From Streptomyces pilosus (lineage in GTDB: Bacteria; Actinomycetota; Actinomycetes; Streptomycetales; Streptomycetaceae): a stretch of DNA of 64,000 bases. How positions within the stretch are numbered: the first letter of the stretch is position 1; each line of letters begins with the position of its first letter. Positions 1-8,373 of this stretch are shown here, in pieces. The notes beneath the pieces were generated by a model. It had not been told where the DNA came from. It did no database searches and was given only the letters and a program-made list of their open reading frames with translations. The translations under genes and the position numbers were made by a program. Location of the stretch: positions 310,001-374,000 of the forward strand of contig NZ_BMTU01000002.1 of assembly GCF_014649835.1 (NCBI RefSeq), given 5' to 3'.

Positions 1-303
1 GTGCCCGTGCGCCACGAGGAAGTGCGCGTGGAGCGCGAGCCGATCACGGAGGCCAACCGGGGCGAGGCCATGGAGGGCCCGGAGATCTCGGAGGCCGAGC
101 ACGAGGTCACCCTGCACGAGGAACGTCCCGTCGTGACCACCGAGACGGTCCCGGTGGAACGGGTCAGGATGACCACGGAGGAGAAGTCGGAGGACACGAC
201 GGTCCGCGGCAGCGTCCGCAAGGAGCGCATCGAGGCCGAGACCGAGATGGACGAGGAGTCCGGGCGCCGGGGCCGCGACGTCCCCGGCAGGGGCAGGGAA
301 TGA
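1..303 (+). CDS. DUF2382 (YsnF/AvaK-type) stress protein, 3' part
   Basis: The 100 visible residues are very acidic and charged, with the repeated pattern of DUF2382 domains: EEVRVEREPI near residue 6, then V-x-LHEERPVV near residue 38 and V-P-VERV near 50, each predicted as amphipathic beta strand. DUF2382 proteins in actinobacteria usually carry an N-terminal PRC-barrel domain and are linked to general stress; that part would lie left of the window, so the GTG at base 1 need not be the start. The gene ends at a TGA inside 301-303, 23 nt before a strong palindromic terminator. The family call is good; the function is not established. Confidence 0.8.
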   Translation: MPVRHEEVRVEREPITEANRGEAMEGPEISEAEHEVTLHEERPVVTTETVPVERVRMTTEEKSEDTTVRGSVRKERIEAETEMDEESGRRGRDVPGRGRE

Positions 304-325
304 CTCCCTCACCCACCTCGTGACC

Positions 326-357
326 CCGTGGGCCGGTGACGCGTCACCGGCCCACGG
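326..357. terminator. Bidirectional terminator, 32-bp perfect palindrome
   Basis: Two 15-nt arms (CCGTGGGCCGGTGAC and its complement) surround a central GC. The stem lies between two convergent genes and includes the TGA stop of the leftward flavin oxidoreductase gene, so it could end transcripts from both sides. No U-tract follows, as is usual in Streptomyces. Confidence 0.8.
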
Positions 358-1363
358 AGCCGTCCCGGAGACCCGCGATCGCGGCCAGCCGCCGGTAGGA
401 GTCCAGCAGTGCCTCCCGGTCGTGGGTGCTGGTGGTGACGAGCACCTCCTGCGCACCCGTCTCCGCGAGCAGCGACTCCAGCCCCCGGGCCACCTCGTCC
501 TCCGTGCCCGCGAGCTGACCGGCCAGCCCGGCCTCGTAGAATCCGCGCTCCTTCGCCGTCATGGCGAGCGACTCGACGCGCTCGGCGGGCGGCAGCGGCG
601 GGAATGTGCCGTGCGTGCGGGAGTACGCCATCGACCAGGCCTCCGGCACCAGCAGCCGCCGGGCCCGCTCGGCGGTGGCGGCCACCGCGACCGTGCCGGA
701 GACGACGACGTACGGTTCGCTCGCCCACCGGGACGGGCGGAAGTGCTCGCGGTAGTGGTCGATGCCGCGCCGCATCCGGTCGCGGTCCCGCAGGTCACCG
801 ATGACCATCGGCAGGCCCGCTCGGGCCGCGACGGCGGCGCCCTCGCCCATGGCCAGCATGAAGGGTGGCACGGTGAGGCCCTCGGACGGCCGTGCGCGCA
901 CCCCCGTGGGGGAGGTGCCCAGGAACCAGCCGAGCAGTTCGTCGAGCTGCCCGGCGAAGTCCTCCGCGTCGCCCTTGCCGCGGCCCAGCGCCCTGCGCAC
1001 CCCGTCGGTGAAGCCGACCGAACGCCCCAGCCCCATGTCGACGCGCCCCGGGAACAGCGATTCGAGCACCCCGAACTGCTCGGCCACGACGAGCGGCCGG
1101 TGGTTGGGCAGCATGACCCCGCCGGTCCCGACGCGGATCGTCCGGGTCGCGCCGGCCACGGCGGCGGCCAGCACCGTCGGCGCGGAGCCGGCCACCCCGG
1201 GCACGCCGTGGTGCTCCGACACCCAGAACCGGTGGTAGCCGAGCCGCTCCGCCTCCCGCGCCAGCGCGACGGTGTCCCGCAGCGCCTCGGGGGCGGTGTG
1301 CCCCTCACGCGTGCGGCTGCGGTCGAGGACGGAGAATCGGGCGGAGGCGATGACGGAGCTCAT
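344..1363 (-). CDS. LLM class flavin-dependent oxidoreductase
   Basis: A 339-residue protein of the bacterial luciferase-like monooxygenase family. It has the typical N-terminal barrel strands, FWVSEHHG near residue 47, and the signature TIRVGTGGVMLPNH around residues 75-88, where F420 or FMN proteins of the family bind cofactor. Such enzymes use reduced FMN or F420 from a separate reductase; the substrate cannot be told. The ATG at 1363 was chosen because the longer reading frame upstream runs back through the opposite gene without luciferase homology. Its stop lies inside the shared terminator. It is a single gene, divergent from the HAD gene at 1424. Confidence 0.85.
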   Translation of the reverse strand: MSSVIASARFSVLDRSRTREGHTAPEALRDTVALAREAERLGYHRFWVSEHHGVPGVAGSAPTVLAAAVAGATRTIRVGTGGVMLPNHRPLVVAEQFGVLESLFPGRVDMGLGRSVGFTDGVRRALGRGKGDAEDFAGQLDELLGWFLGTSPTGVRARPSEGLTVPPFMLAMGEGAAVAARAGLPMVIGDLRDRDRMRRGIDHYREHFRPSRWASEPYVVVSGTVAVAATAERARRLLVPEAWSMAYSRTHGTFPPLPPAERVESLAMTAKERGFYEAGLAGQLAGTEDEVARGLESLLAETGAQEVLVTTSTHDREALLDSYRRLAAIAGLRDGSVGR

Positions 1364-1423
1364 ACCGGGTTCAACACCCGCCCGCCCGCGGGATTCCGCC
1401 CGGCCGGTGTCTAGAGTGGCGGT

Positions 1424-1915
1424 GTGACCGACCGTGACGAGCGGCCGCTGGCCGTGTTCGACCTCGACAACACCCTCGCCGACACCGCGCACCGGCAGCA
1501 CTTCCTGGAGCGCCGGCCGCGCGACTGGAACGCGTTCTTCGCCGCGGCGCCCGCGGACCCGCCGCTGGCCGAGGGCATCGCGCTGGTGCGGGAGAGCGCG
1601 CGGGAGTGCGAGATCGTCTACCTCACCGGGCGCCCCGAGCGCTGCCGGCGCGACACGCTCGACTGGCTCGCCGCGCAGGGGCTGCCCGAGGGCGCCGTGC
1701 ACATGCGCGGCAACGCCGACCGCCGGCCCGCCCGGCACACCAAGCTGGCCGTCCTGCGCCGTCTCGCCCGCACCCGGGACATCCGCGTCCTGGTGGACGA
1801 CGACGAACTGGTCTGCCTGGACGCCCGGCGGGCCGGTTTCACCGTCGTGCAGGCCCGCTGGACGGCTCCGTCCGGGGAACTGAAGGACGCTCAGGAGCGC
1901 GAGGGGCGGACCTGA
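1424..1915 (+). CDS. HAD-superfamily phosphatase, acid-phosphatase-like
   Basis: A 163-residue single-domain HAD hydrolase. Motif I is FDLDNTLADT at residues 13-22 (two catalytic aspartates), motif II is YLTGRPE near residue 66, a lysine follows at about residue 107 (HTKLAVL), and motif IV is VLVDDDE near residue 122. There is no cap domain. The layout matches the small polynucleotide-kinase-phosphatase or LNS2-like HAD proteins of actinobacteria; the substrate is unknown. It starts with GTG and is divergent from the LLM gene by 60 nt. Confidence 0.8.
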   Translation: MTDRDERPLAVFDLDNTLADTAHRQHFLERRPRDWNAFFAAAPADPPLAEGIALVRESARECEIVYLTGRPERCRRDTLDWLAAQGLPEGAVHMRGNADRRPARHTKLAVLRRLARTRDIRVLVDDDELVCLDARRAGFTVVQARWTAPSGELKDAQEREGRT

Positions 1916-1925
1916 GCCGCACGGC

Positions 1926-1943
1926 CCGGGCCGCACGGCCCGG
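1926..1943. terminator. Short stem-loop between HAD and dodecin genes
   Basis: Arms CCGGGCC and GGCCCGG enclose a GCAC loop, in a 40-nt gap between convergent genes. The stem arises from a tandem copy of CCGCACGGCCCGG. It is probably a weak bidirectional terminator. Confidence 0.5.
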
Positions 1944-1955
1944 CGGTGGCCCCGC

Positions 1956-2171
1956 TCAGTCCGTCTCCTCCAGGCGGAAACCGACCTTGAGCCCCACCTG
2001 GTAGTGGGCGACCCGCCCGTCCTCGATCTGGCCGCGCACCTGGGTCACCTCGAACCAGTCCAGGTTGCGCAGTGTCTGCGACGCGCGCTCGATGCCGTTG
2101 CGCACGGCCTGGTCGACGCCTTCGGGCGACGTGCCGACGATCTCCGTGACCCGGTAGGTGTGGTCCGACAT
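1956..2171 (-). CDS. Dodecin (flavin storage/sequestering protein)
   Basis: A 71-residue protein with the full dodecin pattern: VTEIVGTS at 8-15, a helix with IERASQTLRNL, W39 for stacking the isoalloxazine ring of the bound flavin, then EVTQVRGQIEDG and a C-terminal VGFRLEE strand. Dodecins form hollow 12-mers that bind FMN, riboflavin or CoA in the cytoplasm. The ATG at 2171 is preceded by GGAGAGGAG at good spacing; an upstream extension has no homology. It is a single gene. Confidence 0.93.
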   Translation of the reverse strand: MSDHTYRVTEIVGTSPEGVDQAVRNGIERASQTLRNLDWFEVTQVRGQIEDGRVAHYQVGLKVGFRLEETD

Positions 2172-2399
2172 GCTGCCGCTCCTCTCCCCGGGGGCCGTCC
2201 GGCCGCACCGGGTGCCGCTCCTGTCACACGTCACTCCACGGTGCCCCACCCCGCGGCGGAGCGCGAGATGTCGGCCCCGTCCGCCTGACGGCTTGACCTA
2301 CTCATTGGTCCATACCAAGATGCTGAGCACCCGCCCGAGCATCCGCTCGCCCCCCACGTCGGGCCCCGCCCTGTCCGTCAGACAGAAACAGGACCCCAC
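2172..2399. promoter_or_regulatory. Divergent promoter region, dodecin / sugar-binding lipoprotein
   Basis: This 228-nt gap carries the dodecin ribosome site near 2180 and, on the + strand, a possible -35 TTGACC at 2293-2298 followed by a weak CAAGAT at 2316-2321 (spacing 17). A TTGGT-N4-ACCAA palindrome lies between these two boxes, where a bound repressor would block RNA polymerase. Confidence 0.5.
2305..2318. promoter_or_regulatory. DasR-like (dre) operator upstream of sugar-binding protein
   Basis: TTGGTCCATACCAA has perfect 5-nt arms. The DasR (GntR-family, N-acetylglucosamine-responsive) consensus in Streptomyces is ACTGGTCTAGACCACT; this site keeps the TGGTC and ACCA core elements. 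It sits between a candidate -35 and -10 of the downstream solute-binding gene, as at known chitobiose/chitinase genes. The assignment to DasR is inference. Confidence 0.5.
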
Positions 2400-3653
2400 G
2401 TGAAACGCCGTCTGCTCGCCCTCGCCTGTGTGTCCGCCACCCTGCTCAGCGGCTGCGGACTGGTGCCCGGCAGCGAACCGGAACGGCAGACGGTCACCGT
2501 GTGGGTGATGCAGCACAGCGCGTCGCAGGAGTATCTGGACCGCTTCACCGAGGAGTTCGAGCGCGAGCACACGCAGATCGACCTCGACGTCCGCGTCCAG
2601 GAGTGGACCGGCATCGGCGAGAAGGTGCAGCAGGCGCTGGAGACCGCCGACCCGGGCGGCCCCGACGTCATCGAGGTCGGCAACACCCAGGTCGCCACGT
2701 ACGCGGAGGGCGACGGACTGCTCGACCTCACCCTTGAGTCGATGCGGGACTGGGGGCGCGACGAGTGGCTGCCCGGCCTCGCCGAACCCGGCCGGTGGGG
2801 CTCCCAGCAGTACGGCATCCCCTGGTACGCGGCCAACCGCGTGGTCGTCTACCGCAAGGACCTCTTCCGGGAGGCGGGCATCACCGCGCCGCCGAAGACC
2901 CGCGACGAGTGGCTCACCCTCACCGAGAAGCTCGACACCGGCGACGACCAGGGCATCTACCTCGCCGGTCAGGACTGGTACACGCTGGCCGGATTCATCT
3001 GGGAGGAGGGCGGCGAACTCGCCACGGAGCGGAACGGCGTGTGGCGCGGCACCCTCGACAGCCCGGAGGCGCTGCGCGGCATGGACTTCTACCGCCGGCT
3101 CCAGGCACTGGGCGACGGACCGGTCGACGCCGACGAGGAACACCCCCCGCAGGCCGGGGTGTTCGCCGACGGCCGGGTCGCGCAGATCGTGGCCGTGCCC
3201 GGGGTGGTGCGGGCCGTCCTGAAGCAGAACCCGGAGCTGGAGGGCAAGTTGGGCTACTTCCCCGTCCCCGGCAGGACGGCCGGCACCCCGGGCGCCGTCT
3301 TCACCGGCGGCTCCGACCTCGTCGTGCCCGCCAACACCGACGCCAGGGAGGCCGCGATCGAGGTGGTGGCGGCACTCACCGGCAAGCGCTGGAACACCGA
3401 ACTGGCCCGCACCATGAACTACGTCCCCAACAAGACCTCCCTCGCCGGCGCGGTGGCGGAGGAGGAGGGGATCGCGGCCATGGCGGCCGGCGCCGCACAG
3501 GGCCGGGCGACCCCCGGAACACCCCAGTGGAGCGCGGTCGAGGCGGACAACCCGATCAAGGAGTACATGACGAAGGTGCTCCGGGGCGCGGACCCGGCCA
3601 GGGAGGCCGAACGCGCCGCCGAGCGCATCACCGAGGCCCTGGCCTTCGACTAG
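2400..3653 (+). CDS. Sugar ABC transporter substrate-binding lipoprotein (orphan)
   Basis: A 417-residue extracellular solute-binding protein, family 1. Residues 1-19 are a lipoprotein signal with lipobox LLSGC (Cys19 would be lipidated). The mature part starts with TVTVWVMQHS and has the usual bilobed pattern, including GIPWYA near 139 and a late FTGGSDLVVP segment. It would capture an oligosaccharide outside the membrane for a CUT1 permease pair and a shared ATPase such as MsiK. No permease gene lies beside it: the next gene (egtD) is convergent. A dre-like operator 80 nt upstream suggests an aminosugar or chitin-derived ligand, but this is inference. The GTG start fits the signal peptide. 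Confidence 0.88.
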   Translation: MKRRLLALACVSATLLSGCGLVPGSEPERQTVTVWVMQHSASQEYLDRFTEEFEREHTQIDLDVRVQEWTGIGEKVQQALETADPGGPDVIEVGNTQVATYAEGDGLLDLTLESMRDWGRDEWLPGLAEPGRWGSQQYGIPWYAANRVVVYRKDLFREAGITAPPKTRDEWLTLTEKLDTGDDQGIYLAGQDWYTLAGFIWEEGGELATERNGVWRGTLDSPEALRGMDFYRRLQALGDGPVDADEEHPPQAGVFADGRVAQIVAVPGVVRAVLKQNPELEGKLGYFPVPGRTAGTPGAVFTGGSDLVVPANTDAREAAIEVVAALTGKRWNTELARTMNYVPNKTSLAGAVAEEEGIAAMAAGAAQGRATPGTPQWSAVEADNPIKEYMTKVLRGADPAREAERAAERITEALAFD

Positions 3654-3675
3654 GGCCCGGCGCGTGCCGACCCGC

Positions 3676-4638
3676 TCAGCGTGCCGTACTCAGGGACAGC
3701 GCGAACCGCCGCTCCTCGTCCGTCCACCAGCGGGTCAGCTCCAGTCCCGCCGAGGCCAGTTCCGTACGCACCCCGTCCTGGCGGAACTTCGCCGACACCT
3801 CGGTGCGCAGGTCCTCGCCCGCCGCGAAGTCCACGACGAGCCCCAGGGCGGGGATCTTCACCGTCTGCGCCGTACGGGAACGCAGCCGCATCTCGATCCA
3901 CTCCCGGCCGGCGTCCCACACCGCCACGTGGTCGAAGGCGCCCGGATCGAAGTCCGCGCCCAGCTCCCGGTTGATGACGGACAGGACGTTCTTGTTGAAC
4001 GCGGCCGTCACCCCGGCCGCGTCGTCGTACGCCCGGACCAGCACCTCCTCGTCCTTCACCAGGTCGGTGCCCAGCAGCAGGGCGTCGCCCGGGGTGAGCA
4101 GGGCGCGGACGGAGGCGAGGAACGCGGCGCGCTCGGCGGGCAGCAGATTGCCGATGGTGCCGCCGAGGAACGCCACCAGCCGCGGCCCCGGAGTGGCGGG
4201 CAGCACCAGCCGGGCGGTGAAGTCGGCGATCAGCGCGTGCACGTCGAGCCCCGGCCGCTCGGCGGCCAGCGCCTGCCCCGCCCTGGTGAGCGCGCTCTCG
4301 CTGACGTCGACGGGGACGTACGCGCGCAGGTCCGTCAGCGCGTCGATCAGGTAGCGCGTCTTCTCCGAGGACCCGGAGCCCAGTTCGACCAGGGTGCGGG
4401 CCCCGGACGCCTCGGCGATCCCATCGGCGCGGGCGCGCAGGATCTCGCGCTCGCAACGGGTCGGGTAGTACTCGGGCAGCGCGGTGATCTCCTCGAAGAG
4501 TTCACTGCCCCGGGCGTCGTAGAACCACTTGGGCGGCAGCGTCTTCGGGCTGCCGGTCAGGCCCTCGCGGACGTCGGCGCGCAGGGCGGCGCCGGTGGTG
4601 TCCTCGGGCAGGGTGCGGGTGAGGTGGAACGGACTCAC
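3676..4638 (-). CDS. egtD: L-histidine N-alpha-methyltransferase EgtD
   Basis: A 320-residue enzyme that trimethylates histidine with three S-adenosylmethionine to hercynine, the first step of ergothioneine synthesis. It shows the family features: KWFYDARGSELFEEIT near residue 37, LVELGSGSSEKT near 82 (SAM binding), and FLGGTIGN near 156, a conserved loop of this DUF2260-type methyltransferase. The GTG start at 4638 overlaps the stop of egtC by 4 nt (GTGA), so it is translationally coupled as the last gene of egtA-B-C-D. The family is normally 320-325 residues. Confidence 0.96.
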   Translation of the reverse strand: MSPFHLTRTLPEDTTGAALRADVREGLTGSPKTLPPKWFYDARGSELFEEITALPEYYPTRCEREILRARADGIAEASGARTLVELGSGSSEKTRYLIDALTDLRAYVPVDVSESALTRAGQALAAERPGLDVHALIADFTARLVLPATPGPRLVAFLGGTIGNLLPAERAAFLASVRALLTPGDALLLGTDLVKDEEVLVRAYDDAAGVTAAFNKNVLSVINRELGADFDPGAFDHVAVWDAGREWIEMRLRSRTAQTVKIPALGLVVDFAAGEDLRTEVSAKFRQDGVRTELASAGLELTRWWTDEERRFALSLSTAR

Positions 4639-5438
4639 GTAAGGGGCTCCCTCGATGGTGCGGGCGCGTTGGCGGACGTCAGGGCGTCGCCGGGCTCCTT
4701 GAGCGGGGTCAGCAGGACGTCCGTACGGCTCGCGGCGAGCAGCGTGCGGTCGGGGACCTCCCGCCAGTGCGGGTCGTCGTCGTAGGGCTCGGACGCCACG
4801 ACGGTGCCGCCGCCGGTCCGGGTGAGGTACCACAGCGTGTCGCCCCAGGCGGTCGCGGTGACGGTGTCGCCGTTGGTGAGCAGCAGGTTGAGCCGGGCGC
4901 CCGGGGCCGCCGCGGCGATGTCCAGGACCGTGTCGGCGAGCGCCTGGCCCTCCTCGTCGCCGGCCCGCAGCCGGGCCAGCACCAGCGCCCACACGAACGC
5001 CGAGTCGTTGCGCGCCTCCAGCGACAGCAGGTCCTCGGCGGGCAGGGCGGTGACCAGGGACGCGAGCGAGCCCGGCCAGCCGGGCACCGCCCCGTTGTGG
5101 CTGAACAGCCAGGTGCCGGCCGCGAACGGGGCCGCCGCGGCCTCCGCGTCGGCACCCGACAGCGTGGCGTCCCGCACCGCGGCCAGCAGCGCCCGGGTGC
5201 GCACGACACGGGCCAGGTCCGCGAACGACAGGTCCGCCCAGACGGGACCGGCCCTGCGGTACCGGGCCGGCACCGGATCGTCCTGCGCGTACCAGCCCAC
5301 CCCGAACCCGTCGGCGTTGACCGTTCCGTACCGCTGCCGCCGGGGCGCCCAGGACTGCCGGTACAGGCCGTGCGGCGGCGCCACCAGCAGCTCGCCCAGC
5401 GAGACCTGCGGCCCCACGTAAGCTACATGACGGCACAT
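4635..5438 (-). CDS. egtC: Gamma-glutamyl-hercynylcysteine sulfoxide hydrolase EgtC
   Basis: A 267-residue class II (Ntn-type) glutamine amidohydrolase. Cys2 right after the initiator Met (MCRHVAYVG) is the nucleophile. NADGFGVGWY near residue 36 and FSHNGAVPGW near 115 are the standard amidotransferase motifs. In ergothioneine synthesis it removes the gamma-glutamyl group from the sulfoxide made by EgtB. Its ATG overlaps the egtB stop by one base (TGATG) and its end overlaps egtD by 4 nt. Confidence 0.95.
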   Translation of the reverse strand: MCRHVAYVGPQVSLGELLVAPPHGLYRQSWAPRRQRYGTVNADGFGVGWYAQDDPVPARYRRAGPVWADLSFADLARVVRTRALLAAVRDATLSGADAEAAAAPFAAGTWLFSHNGAVPGWPGSLASLVTALPAEDLLSLEARNDSAFVWALVLARLRAGDEEGQALADTVLDIAAAAPGARLNLLLTNGDTVTATAWGDTLWYLTRTGGGTVVASEPYDDDPHWREVPDRTLLAASRTDVLLTPLKEPGDALTSANAPAPSREPLT

Positions 5439-6754
5439 CAGACATCCCCCGAGCGTGCCGTGCGGAACCCGGAGAAGATCTGCCGCCGCACCGGCAGGTC
5501 CCAGTTGCGGAAGGTGCCCCGGCAGGCCACCGCGTCCACGGCGAACGAACCGCCCCGCAGCACCTTGTACTCCGGCCCGAAGAACACCTCCGAGTACTCC
5601 TTGTACGGGAACGCCCGGAAGCCGGGGTAGGGCAGGAAGTCGCTGGCCGTCCACTCCCACACGTCCCCGATCAGCTGCCGAACGCCGAGCGGCGACTCAC
5701 CGGCCGGATAGCTCCCCGCCGGCGCCGGACGCAGGTGCCGCTGGCCGAGGTTGGCGTGACCGGGCTCCGGGTCGGCTTCGCCCCAGGGGTAACGCATCGA
5801 GCGGTCGCCGGCCGGGTCGTGGCGAGCCGCCTTCTCCCACTCGGCCTCGGTGGGCAGCCGGCGCCCGGCCCAGCGGGCGTAGGCGTCCGCCTCGTACCAG
5901 CACACGTGCAGCACCGGCTCGTCGGGCGGCACCACCTCGGTGACACCGAACCTGCGCCGCAGCCACTGTCCGCCGTCCCGGCGCCAGAACAGCGGCGCGG
6001 TGACGGAGTTGCGGCGGATGTGGGCCCAGCCCTCGGCGGTCCACCAGCGGGGCTCGTCGTAACCGCCGTCCTCGATGAACGCCTGGTAGGCGGAGTTCGT
6101 CACCGGCGTGGTGTCGATGTGGAAGGGCGCCACCTCCCGCCGGTGCGCGGGGCGTTCGTTGTCCAGCGCCCACGGCTCGTCCGAGGTGCCCATCGTGAAC
6201 GGGCCCCCGGGGACGAGCACCTCCGCCGGGCCCGTGTACAGCGGTACCGGGTCCGGGTCCGGGGCGGTGAGGGCCCGCGGCCCCCTGCGGAGCTGGTGGG
6301 TGATCAGCATCGTCTCGTCGTGCTGCTGTTCGTGCTGGGCGATCATCCCGAACGCGAAGCCCGCCTCGGTCAGCCGCGTCCCGTGGAACGCCGCCCCCTC
6401 CAGCACGTCCAGCGCCCGGCCGCGCACGTCGGCGGCGTACCGGCGGGCCTCCCGCGGCGGCAGCAGCGGCAGGCCGGGACGCTCGGCCCGCGGGTGCTCG
6501 AAGGCGTCGTACAGACCGTCGATCTCGGGCCGGATCGCCTCGTGGCCGGCGACGGCCCGCAGCAGCCACTGCTCCTCCTGGTTGCCGATGTGGGCCAGGT
6601 CCCACACCAGCGGGGACATCAGCGGCGAGTGCTGTGCGGTCAGGTCGGCCTCCTCGACGCAGCTGGTGAGCAGCGTCGTGCGGTCCCGCGCGGTGATCAG
6701 CGAGGCGACCGCGCGCTCGCGCAGGGCCTCGGCGTCGAGGGCGGGGTCGGTCAT
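5438..6754 (-). CDS. egtB: Hercynine oxygenase / sulfoxide synthase EgtB
   Basis: A 438-residue non-heme iron enzyme joining hercynine to gamma-glutamylcysteine with oxygen to form the sulfoxide. An N-terminal DinB-like domain supplies the iron ligands: H55 in DLAHIGNQE and H141/H145 in IAQHEQQHDE. A formylglycine-generating-enzyme-like domain follows from about residue 185 (GGPFTMGT) to the end (LRGGSF, FSGFRTA). The start ATG at 6754 overlaps the egtA stop by 4 nt. A longer frame that would fuse egtB to upstream sequence is only the egtA region in another frame. Confidence 0.96.
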   Translation of the reverse strand: MTDPALDAEALRERAVASLITARDRTTLLTSCVEEADLTAQHSPLMSPLVWDLAHIGNQEEQWLLRAVAGHEAIRPEIDGLYDAFEHPRAERPGLPLLPPREARRYAADVRGRALDVLEGAAFHGTRLTEAGFAFGMIAQHEQQHDETMLITHQLRRGPRALTAPDPDPVPLYTGPAEVLVPGGPFTMGTSDEPWALDNERPAHRREVAPFHIDTTPVTNSAYQAFIEDGGYDEPRWWTAEGWAHIRRNSVTAPLFWRRDGGQWLRRRFGVTEVVPPDEPVLHVCWYEADAYARWAGRRLPTEAEWEKAARHDPAGDRSMRYPWGEADPEPGHANLGQRHLRPAPAGSYPAGESPLGVRQLIGDVWEWTASDFLPYPGFRAFPYKEYSEVFFGPEYKVLRGGSFAVDAVACRGTFRNWDLPVRRQIFSGFRTARSGDV

Positions 6755-8067
6755 GAGGGGGTGTCCTTCCCGTGCGGGGAGTGGTGACGAGGGCGGCCGC
6801 CGGCCGTGGCGCGCAGGGTTTCGAGCAGGTCGTCGGCGGGGCAGCGGCCCCGGGCGACGTAACGGTCCCGGTACGCCTCCACCGCGTCGACGACCACCCG
6901 GCCGGCGCCGAGGCGGGGAAGGGCGCGCAGTGCGGCCGCGAAACAGCCGGCGGCCACCTCGCGCAGTTCCGGGTCGGCCAGTCCCACCCGGGCCGCGTCC
7001 CGCCACAGCGCGTTGTGCGGGGCGGGCAGGCCGTGCGTCCGCTCGGCCAGCGGTTTCACCGCGCGGTAGGCGGTCTCGGTGGCCTCCGGATCGTCGAACA
7101 GCGCCGTCGTCACCGCCAGCGGCACGATCCAGCCGTCGTCCCCCGGCTGCGCGTCGATCATGCGCAGCTCCAGGTGCCCGCGCGGCCGGACCGGCGGGAA
7201 CAGGGTGGTCGCGTGGTAGTCGAGGTCCTCCCGGGTGGGCGGGCGCGGAGCGCCGGTCCTGATCCACTCGCGGAAGGTCAGGTCGCGGGGCACCTGCCAC
7301 GGGCCGCCGTCGTCGCGCACGCACATGACGGGGGAGTCCAGTACGTGCCGGGCCCACGCCGCGCGCGGGTCGGTGTCCAGTGCGGGTCCGCCCGCCCGGC
7401 CGGTGCCGATCTGCTCCCAGCGCAGCTGCCGCGTGGACAGCCAGCCGGTCGGGCGGCCGTCGGCGAAGGGAGAGTTGGCGAACGCGGCGACCAGGACCGG
7501 GCCCAGCCGGTGCGCGAGCCACCAGCGCCGCACGTGGCCGAGGGGCCCGGGCTCCTCGTACCCGGCGTCCAGGCACACCTGCACGGAGGCGGAGGCGCGC
7601 ATCATGGCGCGGCCCGCGGGGCCGCCGCGGTCGAGGCAGTCCTCCATGGCGTCGTACCGCGGTTCGCGCAGGAAGCGCGGGGGTGTCCGCCAGGGGTCGT
7701 GGCCGAGACCGGCGAGGACCAGGCCGTCCCGGCGGAGCACCGCGCGGACGGCGTCGAGGTCGGCGGAGACGGTGCCGACGCACTCCATCAGGGAGGCGGC
7801 GGGCGGCGAGCTCAGCTCCAGTTGGCCGCCGGGTTCGACGGTGAGCGCCGACCTCAGGGGCACCGTCCGTACGGCGGCGTGGGCGGCCGCGAGGCGCTCG
7901 GGGGACACGGGGAGCCGCGGGTCCCGCAGCTCGTGGACGAGCCATTCCACCTCGACACCGAGGCGGCGCGGCGGTCCGGTCTTGAAGCAGATGCCCCGCA
8001 CCAGGGCGTCCACCTCGGCTTCGGTGACGGTTCGTGGCTGCGCACAGCCGTCTGACGCATCGGACAT
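6751..8067 (-). CDS. egtA: Glutamate-cysteine ligase EgtA
   Basis: A 438-residue ATP-dependent ligase of the GCS2 family making gamma-glutamylcysteine for EgtB. Recognisable pieces are LGVEVEWLVHEL near residue 36 (glutamate/metal binding), EPGGQLELSS near 86, and ELRMIDAQPGDD near 312. The ATG at 8067 has a strong ribosome site, AGGAGG, 9 nt upstream. It is the first gene of the leftward operon egtA-B-C-D; no egtE-type PLP lyase is present, so the last step must be encoded elsewhere, as is common in Streptomyces. Confidence 0.94.
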   Translation of the reverse strand: MSDASDGCAQPRTVTEAEVDALVRGICFKTGPPRRLGVEVEWLVHELRDPRLPVSPERLAAAHAAVRTVPLRSALTVEPGGQLELSSPPAASLMECVGTVSADLDAVRAVLRRDGLVLAGLGHDPWRTPPRFLREPRYDAMEDCLDRGGPAGRAMMRASASVQVCLDAGYEEPGPLGHVRRWWLAHRLGPVLVAAFANSPFADGRPTGWLSTRQLRWEQIGTGRAGGPALDTDPRAAWARHVLDSPVMCVRDDGGPWQVPRDLTFREWIRTGAPRPPTREDLDYHATTLFPPVRPRGHLELRMIDAQPGDDGWIVPLAVTTALFDDPEATETAYRAVKPLAERTHGLPAPHNALWRDAARVGLADPELREVAAGCFAAALRALPRLGAGRVVVDAVEAYRDRYVARGRCPADDLLETLRATAGGRPRHHSPHGKDTPS

Positions 8068-8369
8068 GTGAGGGATCCTCCTGAGATTCCACCATGTCGC
8101 CGACCCGGACCCTCGTCGGTCCCGGCCGGCACCAACCCGTCCACCCAAAACCTTCGCGCCGCCGGGCACAAGTGCGCCTCGCGGGCGTACCGGTTCACCC
8201 GTCCTTCCCTCCGGCCCGCTCACCGGGGCTTCCGCGCCCGGGGGGCCGGGCCTTCGCGACGCGGGGAAACTCCGTTGCGCCGCATCACCAGCATCGCTCA
8301 GGATGCGTGCATGAGCACGACGGGGGAGATCGCGCGGCGCGCGGACACGGCGGCTACGGGGGTGGCGCC
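8068..8369. other. 302-nt divergent gap between egtA and the PARG-like gene
   Basis: The gap holds the egtA ribosome site on the left, a CGCATC...GATGCG inverted repeat at 8281-8307, and a 20-codon reading frame at 8311-8373. I see no convincing -35/-10 pair on either strand, although the egt operon and the rightward gene must both be started from here. Confidence 0.5.
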
Positions 8370-8373
8370 GTGA
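8311..8373 (+). CDS. Possible 20-residue leader peptide coupled to the PARG-like gene
   Basis: ATG at 8311 has AGGA seven bases upstream and opens MSTTGEIARRADTAATGVAP, ending in a TGA that overlaps the GTG start of the next gene by 4 nt (GTGA). This is the same coupling arrangement seen between true operon genes in this window. It could be a real leader peptide, or an old N-terminus separated by a frameshift. No homology is recognised. Confidence 0.35.
   Translation: MSTTGEIARRADTAATGVAP

Noticed and set aside
5438..8095. An 885-codon leftward frame that would fuse egtB to upstream sequence
   Set aside because: The upstream half lies in egtA in another frame with arginine-rich, non-conserved sequence; egtB clearly starts at 6754 with a 4-nt overlap.
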